Assembly: GCA_037176885.1 (NCBI GenBank) | Contig: JAWWNJ010000221.1 | Coordinates: forward strand, 62,001 to 126,000 | DNA: 64,000 nt | Direction of reading: 5' to 3' | DNA from: Favolaschia claudopus | Lineage: Eukaryota; Basidiomycota; Agaricomycetes; Agaricales; Mycenaceae | In this document: positions 52,960 to 62,771 of the stretch, in pieces | Numbering within the stretch: position 1 is the first letter of the stretch | Layout of the letters: every line of letters begins with the position of its first letter | Notes under the pieces: model-generated | What the model was told of the DNA's origin: nothing | Databases searched by the model: none | Seen by the model: only the letters and a program-made list of their open reading frames with translations | Translations under genes and position numbers: made by a program

Positions 52960-53323
52960 GTTTGCGAAGAGCCATTGGAGCCATTGAATGGCTACCGATT
53001 TCCGCATTAGGAAACTTTGATGGGCTAACGAAGTCAAGAAGAGCTGCCTGGAATGAAATTTGGATACTCGAACCGGGGGTATCTTTTGTCAATAGAGCAT
53101 TTTGGCAAACGGTGAAAATCAAATTTCAGTTCGAAAAACTAAGCGAGTTTGGTGAAAAACTACAGTGGGCTGCGCACTGTTTTGCGGCTCCACAACCAAA
53201 ATTTGGTTAGCGGGAACTGAAGAAAAAAATCATTTTTCACCGTTTGCCAAAGTGCTCTAATACGCCGGAATCTGGACACTTATTTAGCCATTAGCCATTC
53301 AATGGCTGCATCGCAAACAGGCT
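52960..53323. mobile_element. MITE of the short TTTGCG subfamily, one end lost to hAT, with nested insert
   Basis: GTTTGCGAAGAGCCATTGGA at the left and CATCGCAAACAGGCT at the right match 38973-39183 inverted. The outer AGAGG of the left end is missing where the hAT element begins. ATT follows the right end (53324-53326). It contains the 165-bp element at 53094-53258. Confidence 0.75.
53094..53258. mobile_element. 165-bp nested MITE, TIR AGAGCAYTTTGGCAAACGGT, AAT target
   Basis: The ends AGAGCATTTTGGCAAACGGT and its near inverse (one mismatch) are flanked by AAT at 53091-53093 and 53259-53261. The copy at 38973-39183 has the same flanks with a single AAT (ATT at 39034-39036 on the plus strand), the empty site. 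Confidence 0.82.
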
Positions 53324-53375
53324 ATTGTATGTACGGGCCTCTCGGACTTGACTCGGACCCTCTTGGACCGCGGTG

Positions 53376-53385
53376 TATAAATAAA
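53376..53385 (+). promoter_or_regulatory. TATA box upstream of the F-box-like gene
   Basis: TATAAATAAA lies 52 bp before the ATG at 53437 and is followed by a C/T-rich leader. Confidence 0.55.
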
Positions 53386-53436
53386 GTCTGACATAGGGGA
53401 AACCTCCCTGCAGTCACTCTCTTCCCAAAGTCTGTG

Positions 53437-54760
53437 ATGACTGTTGCTGCAAAAGATGTAGCCGAAGACGCAATCATCAAGTCGTCTTGCCGAGAAACAC
53501 CGCTCCCAAATCGAGCGTTAATCCTACGCTGTTCATTCTAGACAATGATGAGAGGGATCCTTTCCGCGCCGCTCTTACCCCGCTGAACATTCCCGAGCTT
53601 CTGAATAAATGTTTAGCATACTTGCCGCCTTTGCACTTGTTGCTCGCTGCTGGGTAGCTGTCGCGCAGCTCCATCTGTACCGTGCCCCTAACCCTTCGAG
53701 CTCCAGTTTTAGAGGGGGTAATTTCAGGCTTCGAGCGAATCAGCTTTACCAGACCCTCAGCACCAACGCAGATCTTTGTTCCATGGTTCGTGAGCTCACG
53801 TTGAACGAGCATCACATTGGCGATGGTTTAGACAAAATCGCGACGGTTCAGCTCACCCATCTGCGCACGCTCTCGATCACACTTACAGAGCTACGACAAA
53901 CACAACCAACACCTGCCCTAGCCCATATTCTGGCTCAGCCGATGCTTTGCGCTTTATATTTTACCAGCTACCGGTATTCTTTTCCGTCTTTCAATGTTTG
54001 TTGGAAGCACTGCTCGCCGAATGTTCGCCATCTGGAGATTGATACCAATTTTCCCTCATACAAAACCACGGGCTCGGCAACGCTGCAATTAGAATCCCTC
54101 AGATTGGGTCTCTCGATGGGGATTCTGGAGCATGTCCACCCTTTGCATTATTCAGACTTCTACCCATTCGATCTCTCGAAGTTGAAAGCTCTCTCAATTT
54201 ATCTCCAGCTTCCCGTGTGTTGGAATGATTTGATTAGATGTGAGACCATCAAGGTTCTCGAGCTATATGGTAGCAGAGTATGTGGTTTTCTTTGGCTTCC
54301 AACTTGACTTCATTTTTTTGCCACCTTGCGCGCTCAGGACCAGGATATTACAAAGCGCCTGGATATCTCGACATTCACCTCCGTTACTACCCTTCGCATC
54401 ATTACCTCCCAGACTGTTTTAGCTGACATCATCGATGCATGTGCTTCAATCGTGACATCACAACCAATACGGTCCATCACCATTGCACTTGACGGGATTG
54501 TCTTCGGCTCTCAGATCGCAGGCTATCGCAAGCTTGATTCCACGCTGTCAAGTTTGCCATTATTCCCATATCCTGATATTGAATTTGCCGTTCGGGTGAG
54601 GGATGTCGTCGACTTGTCCAACTGCCTGGCATCTCGCAATCGGGCGCTCCGAGCTCTGCGTCCGCACAACATTTACTGTGGGGAGATACAACGCATATGG
54701 TGGCGGGTAATCGACTTTCATTCTCAGTGGTGGATCCGACTAACAGGACACAGAATGTAG
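53437..54760 (+). pseudogene. F-box/LRR-type protein, frameshifted
   Basis: LTPLNIPELLNKCLAYLPPL followed by HLLLAA is an F-box-like helix pair at about 53575-53650. The frame then stops and continues in the next frame as VAVAQLHLYRAPNP, so a frameshift lies near 53652. The following ~380 residues, with one probable intron at about 54280-54325, have the spaced leucines of leucine-rich repeat-like F-box proteins (VRELTLNEHHI, LTHLRTLSITLTEL, LESLRLGLSMG, LKALSIYL, IKVLELYGSR, VTTLRIITSQT). Such proteins recruit substrates to SCF ubiquitin ligases, a family expanded in mushrooms. Another frame change near the start (after the first ATG) also needs repair, so the copy is probably decayed. Confidence 0.6.
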
Positions 54761-55425
54761 TCAGCAAGGGCTTGTGAAGCCATCTCAATTGGCATCATGG
54801 CACTGTATTCAGGGTACTCTTCTATGTATGAAAAAACTAGATACGCCCCTTCAACACGGTCAGCGCAAAGCAGGGTATGGCATACGGTAGAGTTTCGCTC
54901 AATTCGTATGGGAGTGTGAAATCATAATTTTTCGACGGTCTGGAACAGCTGACGGTCAGCAAGTGAATGAGGACTTTAGCATTCCGTTCGCCTTTTTTTA
55001 CTAGAAAGATTGCAGAAGCCAAATGAGGTCGGGGATGGCGCGGCTGAGCTCCGAGACTTCCTGATGAAGTGCGTAGGCGTCGTTGTCGAGATGCGCCGCC
55101 GCTACAGTGCGACAAATGCTAAGAGCTGATTTGGAGCGGAGAGAGGCTTTAGGCTTCAAACTCAAGACTTACGGATTTGATATCCAGGATATTCTTGCTG
55201 AATTTCAGTTTTTTGAGCCTTTTCAACAGTTGCATGAGTACTTAGAATAGAATGGATGTATTTGGTCTATAGTATTTCAGTAGAGTGCCAGTGCATGTAC
55301 GGACTGAAGCAAGCTTCCCCTCCTATGTGGACCATTGTCCACATACCCAACATGCATAATATGTATGTATCGGAAGCTGACCTTAAAGTGTTGCTGCCTT
55401 AGTGGCGAGGTGCATCAAAATGTAC
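54761..55425. other. no gene seen; contains dispersed repeat 55303-55353
   Basis: A minus-strand frame at 54837-55115 has no known motif. Confidence 0.4.
55303..55353 (+). repeat. 51-bp dispersed repeat, copy 2
   Basis: Same as 45899-45949 with one substitution (CTTC for CTTA); 72 bp outside the long-TIR element. Confidence 0.75.
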
Positions 55426-56332
55426 TAAACGCTATCCCCCCAACGCTGGTGCCAGGCACGTGGCCTCGGATCTCGGGCATCAAAGATGGATGCCACGCTG
55501 TCAGAGGACTTGCAAGTCCGTTTTCGAGCGCCTAACGTGTCGCCGACGCAGTCCCGCCCCGCCGCCACTGTAGCTTCACGCAACATTCAAGTAATTAATT
55601 ATAATGGCTGGTATCTAACAGAGAAATGTCTCAGCATTTAAGATCTGCAAAGTAGAGCGTGACTTGTTCATGTCGCCATGACGTAGTTGGATTTCAGCGC
55701 TCAGCCTCAAATCCAACTACGTCATGGGTCGAATTTCTTCGTACTCAGGCTCGCGGTCTTCGCGTTTGGTATCGAGAAAGCAAAGGAATGTAATATTAAT
55801 GCACAGGAATGTAAGGGAAATAATCTTTTCAGGTGGAACATTCTCATCACCTTTGTACAAACCCATAGTGTTGCGGGTATATATCTGGGACTGCTTATCT
55901 CCCTTGCGTGCCCAAGTTGTTTCACGACGGCGGCTTGTTTTACTGAAGGTTTACTGTAAGCTGGCCAATCGTAAGTACTGTTATACCACAACAAGGCTCA
56001 AAAGAAGCATACTCGACGGCATGGGATGCCACGAATGTCTGAGTGTGGGCGAAGGAAGACAGATGTAACTCAACGCGTTGACAGCGTAGCGACTTCAAGC
56101 TTTTGGAGCCTTGCAGAAACTGAATTGCAGTAAAAAAGTCTGAAATGCATTTATTTTCAATTGTATCTACAGAGTTGCAGCTCCCGACTGCATCGGGAGG
56201 GCAGGACAGTGTCGGCGACACGTTAGGCGCTCGAAAACGGACTTGCAAGTCCTCTGACAGCGTGGCATCCATCTTTGATGCCCGAGATCCGAGGCCACGT
56301 GCCTGGCACCAGCGTTGGGGGGATAGCGTTTA
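55426..56332. mobile_element. 907-bp element with 122-bp near-perfect TIRs
   Basis: 55426-55547 and 56211-56332 are inverted copies beginning TAAACGCTATCCCCCCAACG. The TIRs contain CCAGGCACGTGGCC and run to GTGTCGCCGAC. The interior has a 17-bp-arm hairpin at 55678-55725 (ATGACGTAGTTGGATTT and inverse) and short frames without motifs. No target duplication is clear. The element lacks a transposase. Confidence 0.75.
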
Positions 56333-56537
56333 TGGGGGTCGGCAACAACGGTACCATTGATGGCCCATCACATCATCGCACAGCCACCTCACAATCCGTC
56401 GAATCTCTCACCTCGACGTCTTCCAATATCTCGCGCCTCTCTGGGTTCAGCTAAACGATTCAATATACTCGGGAACTACTATATAACACTATTTAACAAC
56501 CTATAGACAATCTCTATACTACAAGAATTAATTTGAA

Positions 56538-59406
56538 TTATTCCTCCATCTCGTGCTCCTCCTCAGCACTCCAATCCTCTTGGATAACAACCTCGGGCTC
56601 AATCGAAGGAATCGCAGGGGTGGGAAGACCTTCAGTGCCTCCTCCAATGCTACCTGCTTGTCGGCCTTGACTTTGAGCTGACTGTTGGGCTTGATCCCTG
56701 GAACTCCGCGAAGCCGTAAGATCTTAAGCTGTTCATCGAGTTTCTTGACTGTCGTTTTCGATGCGCGGACCTCTGCAAGTGAGGTAAAGACCCGAATCTG
56801 GAGAAGCTCGCCCAGTTCTTTGGCCTGCTGTCTTCTTTTCACCAATTCCTTCTCTTTCTTCATCTTTGCCAACCGCATTCGAAACTCTGCAAGATCTTTC
56901 TTGCGTTTCTTTTCCAGCCCACTAGCGTCAAGAATTCTCGCCCTGAGCCTAAGGTCACGATGATCTTCTTCGACCAGCACCGCGTCCATGAAGTCCTGTG
57001 TGTTGTTTCGACGATACATCGCCATTGCATTGTACTGGTGCAGGGTTAAGCGCGGATATGTCCGCATCATCACCCTATATCCACCAAGGGAACCCTCGTT
57101 CGCATCGTTTGTCGACGGCATCCACACCAATTGGAGCTCGGTTGCCGATGCTTCATCGATCAAACCTCCCGGCGCAAACTCGTCCGAGAAACGAACCCAA
57201 GTATTCAAGGCACCTCGGAAGAACGAAAGAGTAATCGCCTGAAGATTCGGTAGCTTCGGCATCAGCGCGAGAACTGCTGTAATCGCATCTGGATCCTCCC
57301 ATTTCTTCCCATCAAGACTCGCGCTGGCATGGGAAATGTCGTCCGATGAAAAGAGGAGGCTCGGGTCATCCAGGATGGATTGGATGTGGTCCCGAACGTC
57401 CCTGTGGAGTGGTCCGAGGTCCAGCAGGTTCGTCTCCTCCGTTCCTGGGCCACGGACAACACGCATATACGGGTGGGTGATGCATTGCTGATAGAGAATC
57501 ATCGCGCACAGTTCCTCTAGTGTCGGAATATCCTCCAATGCGCGCCGCACGTTCAACTCGATGTTAGTGAGTGCAGGGGTTGCCTTTGACCATTCGATGA
57601 CCTGAAGAAACTCCAGATACAGCTCGCGGTATTTGATCAACTCTGCGGCAGCGAGTCCGTGGCTGCCGAAGCGCGTCTGGTTTGTCGGTGGGAATCGTGG
57701 GTGAGGTTTGCCAGTTTTTGCCGTAAAAAAGTCGACGTGGCGGTCGCCTTGACCAATCTTCCCATCTTTATTGTGGAATATAGCACCCGCAATTGCGCAA
57801 GTCTTCACCCCGCCGCGTGTCGATGCTTCAAAAGCAGTCTGTTCCAATTCTGTAAGCGTGTCCGGAACCGCTGTACCTGGCTCCAGAACCCGTTTCAAGA
57901 GCGCTGCGTTGGCCTTGTTGGCAAGTACAATGGGTGGGGTGAGTCCAAGTCGCTCGTGTTCCTTCATCATCTCCGTATTGCCGCCTTTGAAACTATTTTG
58001 ATCCTTGTGCATGCAGCACCCGCCCCAGAAGAATAAGATGATTGAGCGGCGCTCCTCGTCCGAGAGAGAGTCGAATTCCGCCTCTCCGAGCTCCTTGACA
58101 AGTCGATGAACAAGGTCTCGATCGCGGGAGGTCTGCTCCGACGGCGACAATTTATTCCATGCTTCAAGGCCTCCAGCTTCGACGATTTTGCGAGTGTTCC
58201 AAGCGGCGATGTAGAGTATTGCCTCATCGAACTCTTTCCGAGCCAGCGCAGCCTCACCGAGGTCTTGTATAACAGCCTCCTTCTTCACTTCATTTAGCCC
58301 TCGTGCCGTCGCCTTTTCCACCGCAGCATGATCCCCGTTTGCCCCGTGCAGAATCCGCAGGAACTGGCGGTATGTATACTTCTTGTTCAGCCGAGCAGCG
58401 AGCGGACTGGCATTGAATGCATCCATGCTTCCCCCGATTCGGGTCTCCCATCCTGCCACAGCCTCTTCAACGCCGTGGTCAAGGGTGGAGTGTACCCCGA
58501 CGCTTCGGACTTTGAAGCTGGCCATTGCGATAATCCGGAACTCGCATCGCAATATGACTGGCCTCAAAGTTTACGCCTCGATTAGACGTGCTGTCGGCGC
58601 TGACGGTAAGACCTGAAAATTTTAAATTAAACTGAGTAACGAGTGACATAGAGCTGAAACGAAGACTTACTTTGATTGAGACCAATCTCATATGGAAGTT
58701 GAAGCGTCGAGGCAGCAATACCACCTTCCAGAACGGCTCTACTAACCGTCCTCGCGCTCATTGAGCGGTCAATTTTGACGCCAAAGGTGAGTGCGACATC
58801 AGATATGACTTTTCCAATATTTTTGCGGGGACAGCCGCTCGAGACCATGATACGAGCAAGACGGCGCGCCTGAACGGTGTAAACACCCTTCTGTGTCAGT
58901 CGCCACAGGCTCGGCCTCGTTTTAGCCTTTGCAATTGTCCGAGACATGACTGCAGCTGCTCGTGCGAGCCGTTTTTGAAGCGCCCGATTTTGATTCTTGA
59001 GGCCGTTTCTCTCTGCGTGGGCCTTCAGCGCAGCCTGCCTGGCCTTCTCCCTCTGAGACGACATATGGGCTGCGATTGCGATCGCCTTTGCATTCAAAAC
59101 TCGACCTGCAAGCTTCGCATTTTCAAAATCACGGCGCAGAGCTTGATTTGCTGTTTTCAGGTCCTTGTTTTCCTCCCTGAAGCGTTTTTGTTGTTTCAAC
59201 AGATCCCGAAGACGCCTCTGGGACTTTTGAAAGCTGTGCTTCCAGTCTCGAGGTGGTTTCGCATCGGCCGCGGGTGGTGGAGGTTGGAAGGGTACAATCT
59301 CTTGATTTTCTTTGCCGCGTTTGAGATTCTTGAAAGCAGTGGCTTTCTGAGCAGAACTCCGTCCCTTGGACTTTCGAGAGGGTGCATTTTTGCCTCCAGT
59401 ACCCAT
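56538..59406 (-). CDS. large protein of an unnamed Agaricomycete multi-copy family, one frameshift
   Basis: Exon 1 (59406 to about 58670) is a basic coiled-coil N-terminus (FQKSQRRLRDLLKQQKRFRE) followed by VQARRLARIMVSSGCPRKNI and SMSARTVSRAVLEGGIA, which look like DNA-binding helices. A GT-AG intron (about 58623-58669) leads to SADSTSNRGVNF. A 1-nt frame change near 58525 then separates VPDYRNG from VRSVGVHSTLDHG. Downstream motifs: NGDHAAVEKATA, FFWGGCCMHKDQNSFKGGN, LANKANAALL, GGVKTCAIAGAIFHNKDGK, QTRFGSHG, YMRVVRGPGTEETNLLDLGP, WVRFSDEFAPGGLIDEA, STNDANEGSLGGYR, and a charged C-terminal coil. A last intron near 56580 likely gives an acidic end with stop at 56538-56540. I know similar sequences from mushrooms only as hypothetical proteins. 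DST, the HKD in a C-x2-H setting, and NDANEG could be a D-D-E triad of an RNase H-fold transposase; this is inference. Confidence 0.62.
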
Positions 59407-61125
59407 TCCTCAACCTCAAATATGGTCAGCCTTTGGCACAGACGCAAAAAAACGCGTCGTCGGCGTACCTCCCCCCAAACTATATTTCCGTATTCTGTGA
59501 CACCTAGCTCGGCTGGAAATGGCTGGATTGCTGATATGGTCAGCATATAACCTAGATGTAGATGTTTCCCAAGTTTACTGACTTGCGGATGCTTGGAATA
59601 TAAATATCGGGCGCGTCGTGCGCGCATCCGCGACTTTGACGCGAAATGTCACGGAGTGTCACACCGCGATTAGACGTCTGATGTCACAATTGCGGACTTC
59701 AAATCTGCAAGCCGTTGTCCCGGGCTGAGCACCTCCGGCCGGCAACACGGCGAGCATATAATAAAATATCTCGGATTTGTTTGGAACACATTTTTACTAT
59801 CAGGCTTGGTGGTGCTGACCGGCCACCCGGTTCTCGATGAGGGGAGAAGAGAAAAAATTTGCTCCGAAGAATCTCTAGCTACAGTCATTAAACTACCTGA
59901 AGTATACAGGTTTTCCCTCCAATGTCCCGGGAGAAACCTCCAGACTTGAAGGCGATTGATCATGTCGATTTGGGTGGTGGGAAGGTGAAGTCACACTTTG
60001 TGACATCTTGTCACCGACCCGACCATTGCCGACCCCCAGCGCCGTTTAGTTCAAAATGTTTTGCAGGAAGTGTGAGTTCAATTCCCACGGTTCGATTTTT
60101 TTTTTTTCAGGCCTCACCACGCAGTGGGCCTCCGCGGCGAGCGGAAAGCTCCGCGCAGCGGTCGGGGTCTGGGGTGGAAAACCCCGCAACCCACAAATTT
60201 GTATTTAATCAGATCAATCGTAAAGAAACTACAAAAATTACACCTTTTTCTCAACTGATGCACAAAAAACGACCGGAAAATCGGGCTTGTGGCCATGCAG
60301 AAGCGCCACAGAGTGGTGCTCTGCATTTTCCGGCGACAGGCCTGATTTTCCGGGCGTTTGAGTGCAGAAGGCAGAGAAAAGGGAAAAAGTGACCGAAATG
60401 TGACATGTCACGCGCGTCACACTTTCCGGGTGCGGGTTGAATCTCCGATGAATAGACATCAAGACTAGGTCGAAGATGCCAACGTGGCAGCCTTTATGTA
60501 TGCAGCGCATTGCTACCACATTCTCCGAAATAGCTGGCCAACTTTTTTTCCCTACTCTGGAAAAACTGCATCCCAGGGATGGAGGGTATTGGGGGGCCAT
60601 TGTGACGCTAAGCGTACCCGGTTCTGCTTCATGGCAGGTACCAACCGTGTAGGGGGGCACTGTGACGGGCTGGTATTATAGTCTATATTTTTACACGCTT
60701 GCCACCTTGACATTCCGCATGTCTATATTACATAATCTTATCTTGCTTAAGACTACCATGTGACGCATGTCCTACGGACTCAGCCAAATTCAGCGTATCA
60801 AATTTCAAAATCACGTCACGTGTAGAAACCCGCATCTGTGGCGCTTGAAGCCTCGTACTTACAGTAGAACTAAACAATCCGCTGAATAATGTACGAGGAT
60901 ACGACGACACGAGGACTTTGGGGTTGAGTGAAGCTTCGCCGACGAGCACAAGGTGCTGCGATCACTGAGCGGTTCGGCTGTGTTGCATTGAGTCCAAGAT
61001 CTTTTGCCTTCCCCAGCAACGAAGTGAGCTGGTGTCCAATGGTTTGCCGGCACACACCAGGAGATCGTGCAAAAAAAAAAAATCTCCATTTTGTTATTCA
61101 GAAATGGGCGAAAACCCCGACGCCA
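59407..61125. other. no gene seen; GTGAC-rich words and a tRNA-like B-box
   Basis: Upstream of the unnamed gene are clusters of GTCAC/GTGAC words (59650-59690, 60000, 60395-60425, 60600-60665), a B-box-like GAGTTCAATTCCCACGG near 60072 followed by a T12 run, and a G/C cluster at 60130-60190. No gene recognised. Confidence 0.4.
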
Positions 61126-62760
61126 TCACCTTTTGTGAGCCCTAGTATGGCACACCTCGAAACTTTGGGCACACAAATCGAACGTAATCCTACAGGCTGG
61201 CGAAAACGAATGTGGAGGACTATGCCTGGCGTTGATTGCGTGACTAACAGATGGATGAATCTGGTACTTCTGCGATCTTTGCAGCTGTCGCCCATCATCA
61301 ACTGCGCCGCCGCCAAGAACTCTAGAAGGGTATTGAGTGGACGAAAAGACTAGACAGCAAAGTGACCTTTGACTATGTGACTTCCACTCTGTAAGATAGC
61401 TAGCAGCGGGGCCCGCTGGCTGAAGAATTTGATCCCATGTCTGAGTCTTTGTCAGGAGTCTCTGCATCACATCAAGGGCACAACCGCCAGTGGCTGCCTC
61501 TTTGAAGGTTGCCAGGCCATCTTGTGCCACAGTCCAGTGAGCGGCACTGGCAAATGAGACACACGTGTAGGACGCAAGTGAGAACCCAATGCACCAGTAT
61601 ATGGCAAAGGGCGGGAGTACAAATGAACAAGGCTCGGTGAGAAACATGAGCTCGAGACCATCAAGTACTTTGATGGCCTCTGGAATGCAACCATGAGATG
61701 GGTGACGGTGATTTTGAGTCCACCAATGTAAATTGCTCGGGGTACCAGGCCACACCAGCCATAGTGCCTCTCCATCACAATGGACAATGGCCGACCCCAA
61801 GCTTGACAGGGAGAGCTGATCCACCCGGGAGGAGTGCGCGTTGAGTAGGGTTGTGGCGAAGGCAAAGATTGCTGTGATGTTCCAGACACCACAGACTGAT
61901 CATGATGGGCGAGGGGTCCCAACACAGCCGACCAGTCCAAACAACAGCGAAGAAGCCCTTTCCTAGTGGCCGGTATGTGCGTGACGCCGACGATCTTATC
62001 TTCTGGTTGGGATGATTCAAGCAAATAACTTTTAGACAACATCTCAACAACAACAGCAACCTTGGCTTCAGACCGTTGATCTGAGCCCAGGTCATGGTAG
62101 CAGCTGTATTCACGAGAGAGTAAATCCTCCATGATCAGAGAGCTAGTCGGAAATTCAGCGCAGGGTGGAACGGGGAAGGTGCTGCGCGAAAGGAGGGCTG
62201 AAGGAAACTGACTGAGGAGAGTCAATGCCGAAAGCACAGATTCCCTGGCCACGAGATAATGGCACAACGGAGGTTCCATCCAGAGGCGGAGGAGGTGGGG
62301 TAAGAACGGTTGCATGGGGACAGGTTCGATGGTCAGCGGGGGTTCGGCGGGTACACAGGCGTTCGTATCAGTTGATTCCGCATTGTCGGAGCCATCAAAT
62401 CGATTGCGCCCGGAGCGCCTGGAAAGTTTGACAGGTTTTGCTGGGCGAGGGGTTGTTGGCTGTTGACGTTTATTCTGGGCGGATTTTCTTTCATATTCAC
62501 GAATCTCTTCACTAGCGTTCCTGGAAAGGAACTCAGCCAAACCGTTGGATAGGAGTGGTGGTACGAACATGTCCTTTGCGGCCACCCATGAATCATCTCC
62601 GCTACCATATCCTTTCCATCTGACCAGGTATTCGAGCTGAATTGTTACGTATAGCATAGAGACGTCAAACAAATAGAGCTAAGTAAGTAGTCACCTCCTT
62701 GTTCTCGACTCGGCTGTCTATTATGCCCTCGATTTCAAAATCTTCTTTCTCGTCGGACAT
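61126..62760 (-). CDS. chromodomain protein with a possible JmjC-like C-terminal region
   Basis: Exon 1 (62760-62695) and exon 2 (from 62636) join over a 58-bp GT-AG intron to give FEIEGIIDSRVENKE-LEYLVRWKGYGSGDDSWVAAKDM, a canonical chromodomain with the aromatic residues Y, W and W. This domain binds methylated lysine tails or targets integrases to heterochromatin. A basic linker follows (PTTPRPAKPVKLSRRSGRNR). Further on, a second frame from about 61870 to 61126 reads IVHCDGEALWLVWPGTPSNL-HWW, LDGLELMFLTEPCSFVLPPF, SYTCVSFAS; this resembles JmjC-like domains of mushroom proteins (substrate-pocket W/P motifs, FVLPP-x-x-x-H-x). Here the position after FVLPPFAIY lacks the expected histidine. 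One more intron or a frameshift near 61900-62000 is needed. The hAT copy 2 starts 11 bp upstream of the ATG. Confidence 0.6.
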
Positions 62761-62771
62761 TGTGTTGAAGG

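Noticed and set aside
60928..61353. 141-codon plus-strand frame
   Set aside because: Its 3' half is complementary to the minus-strand JmjC-like region and it shows no features of its own.
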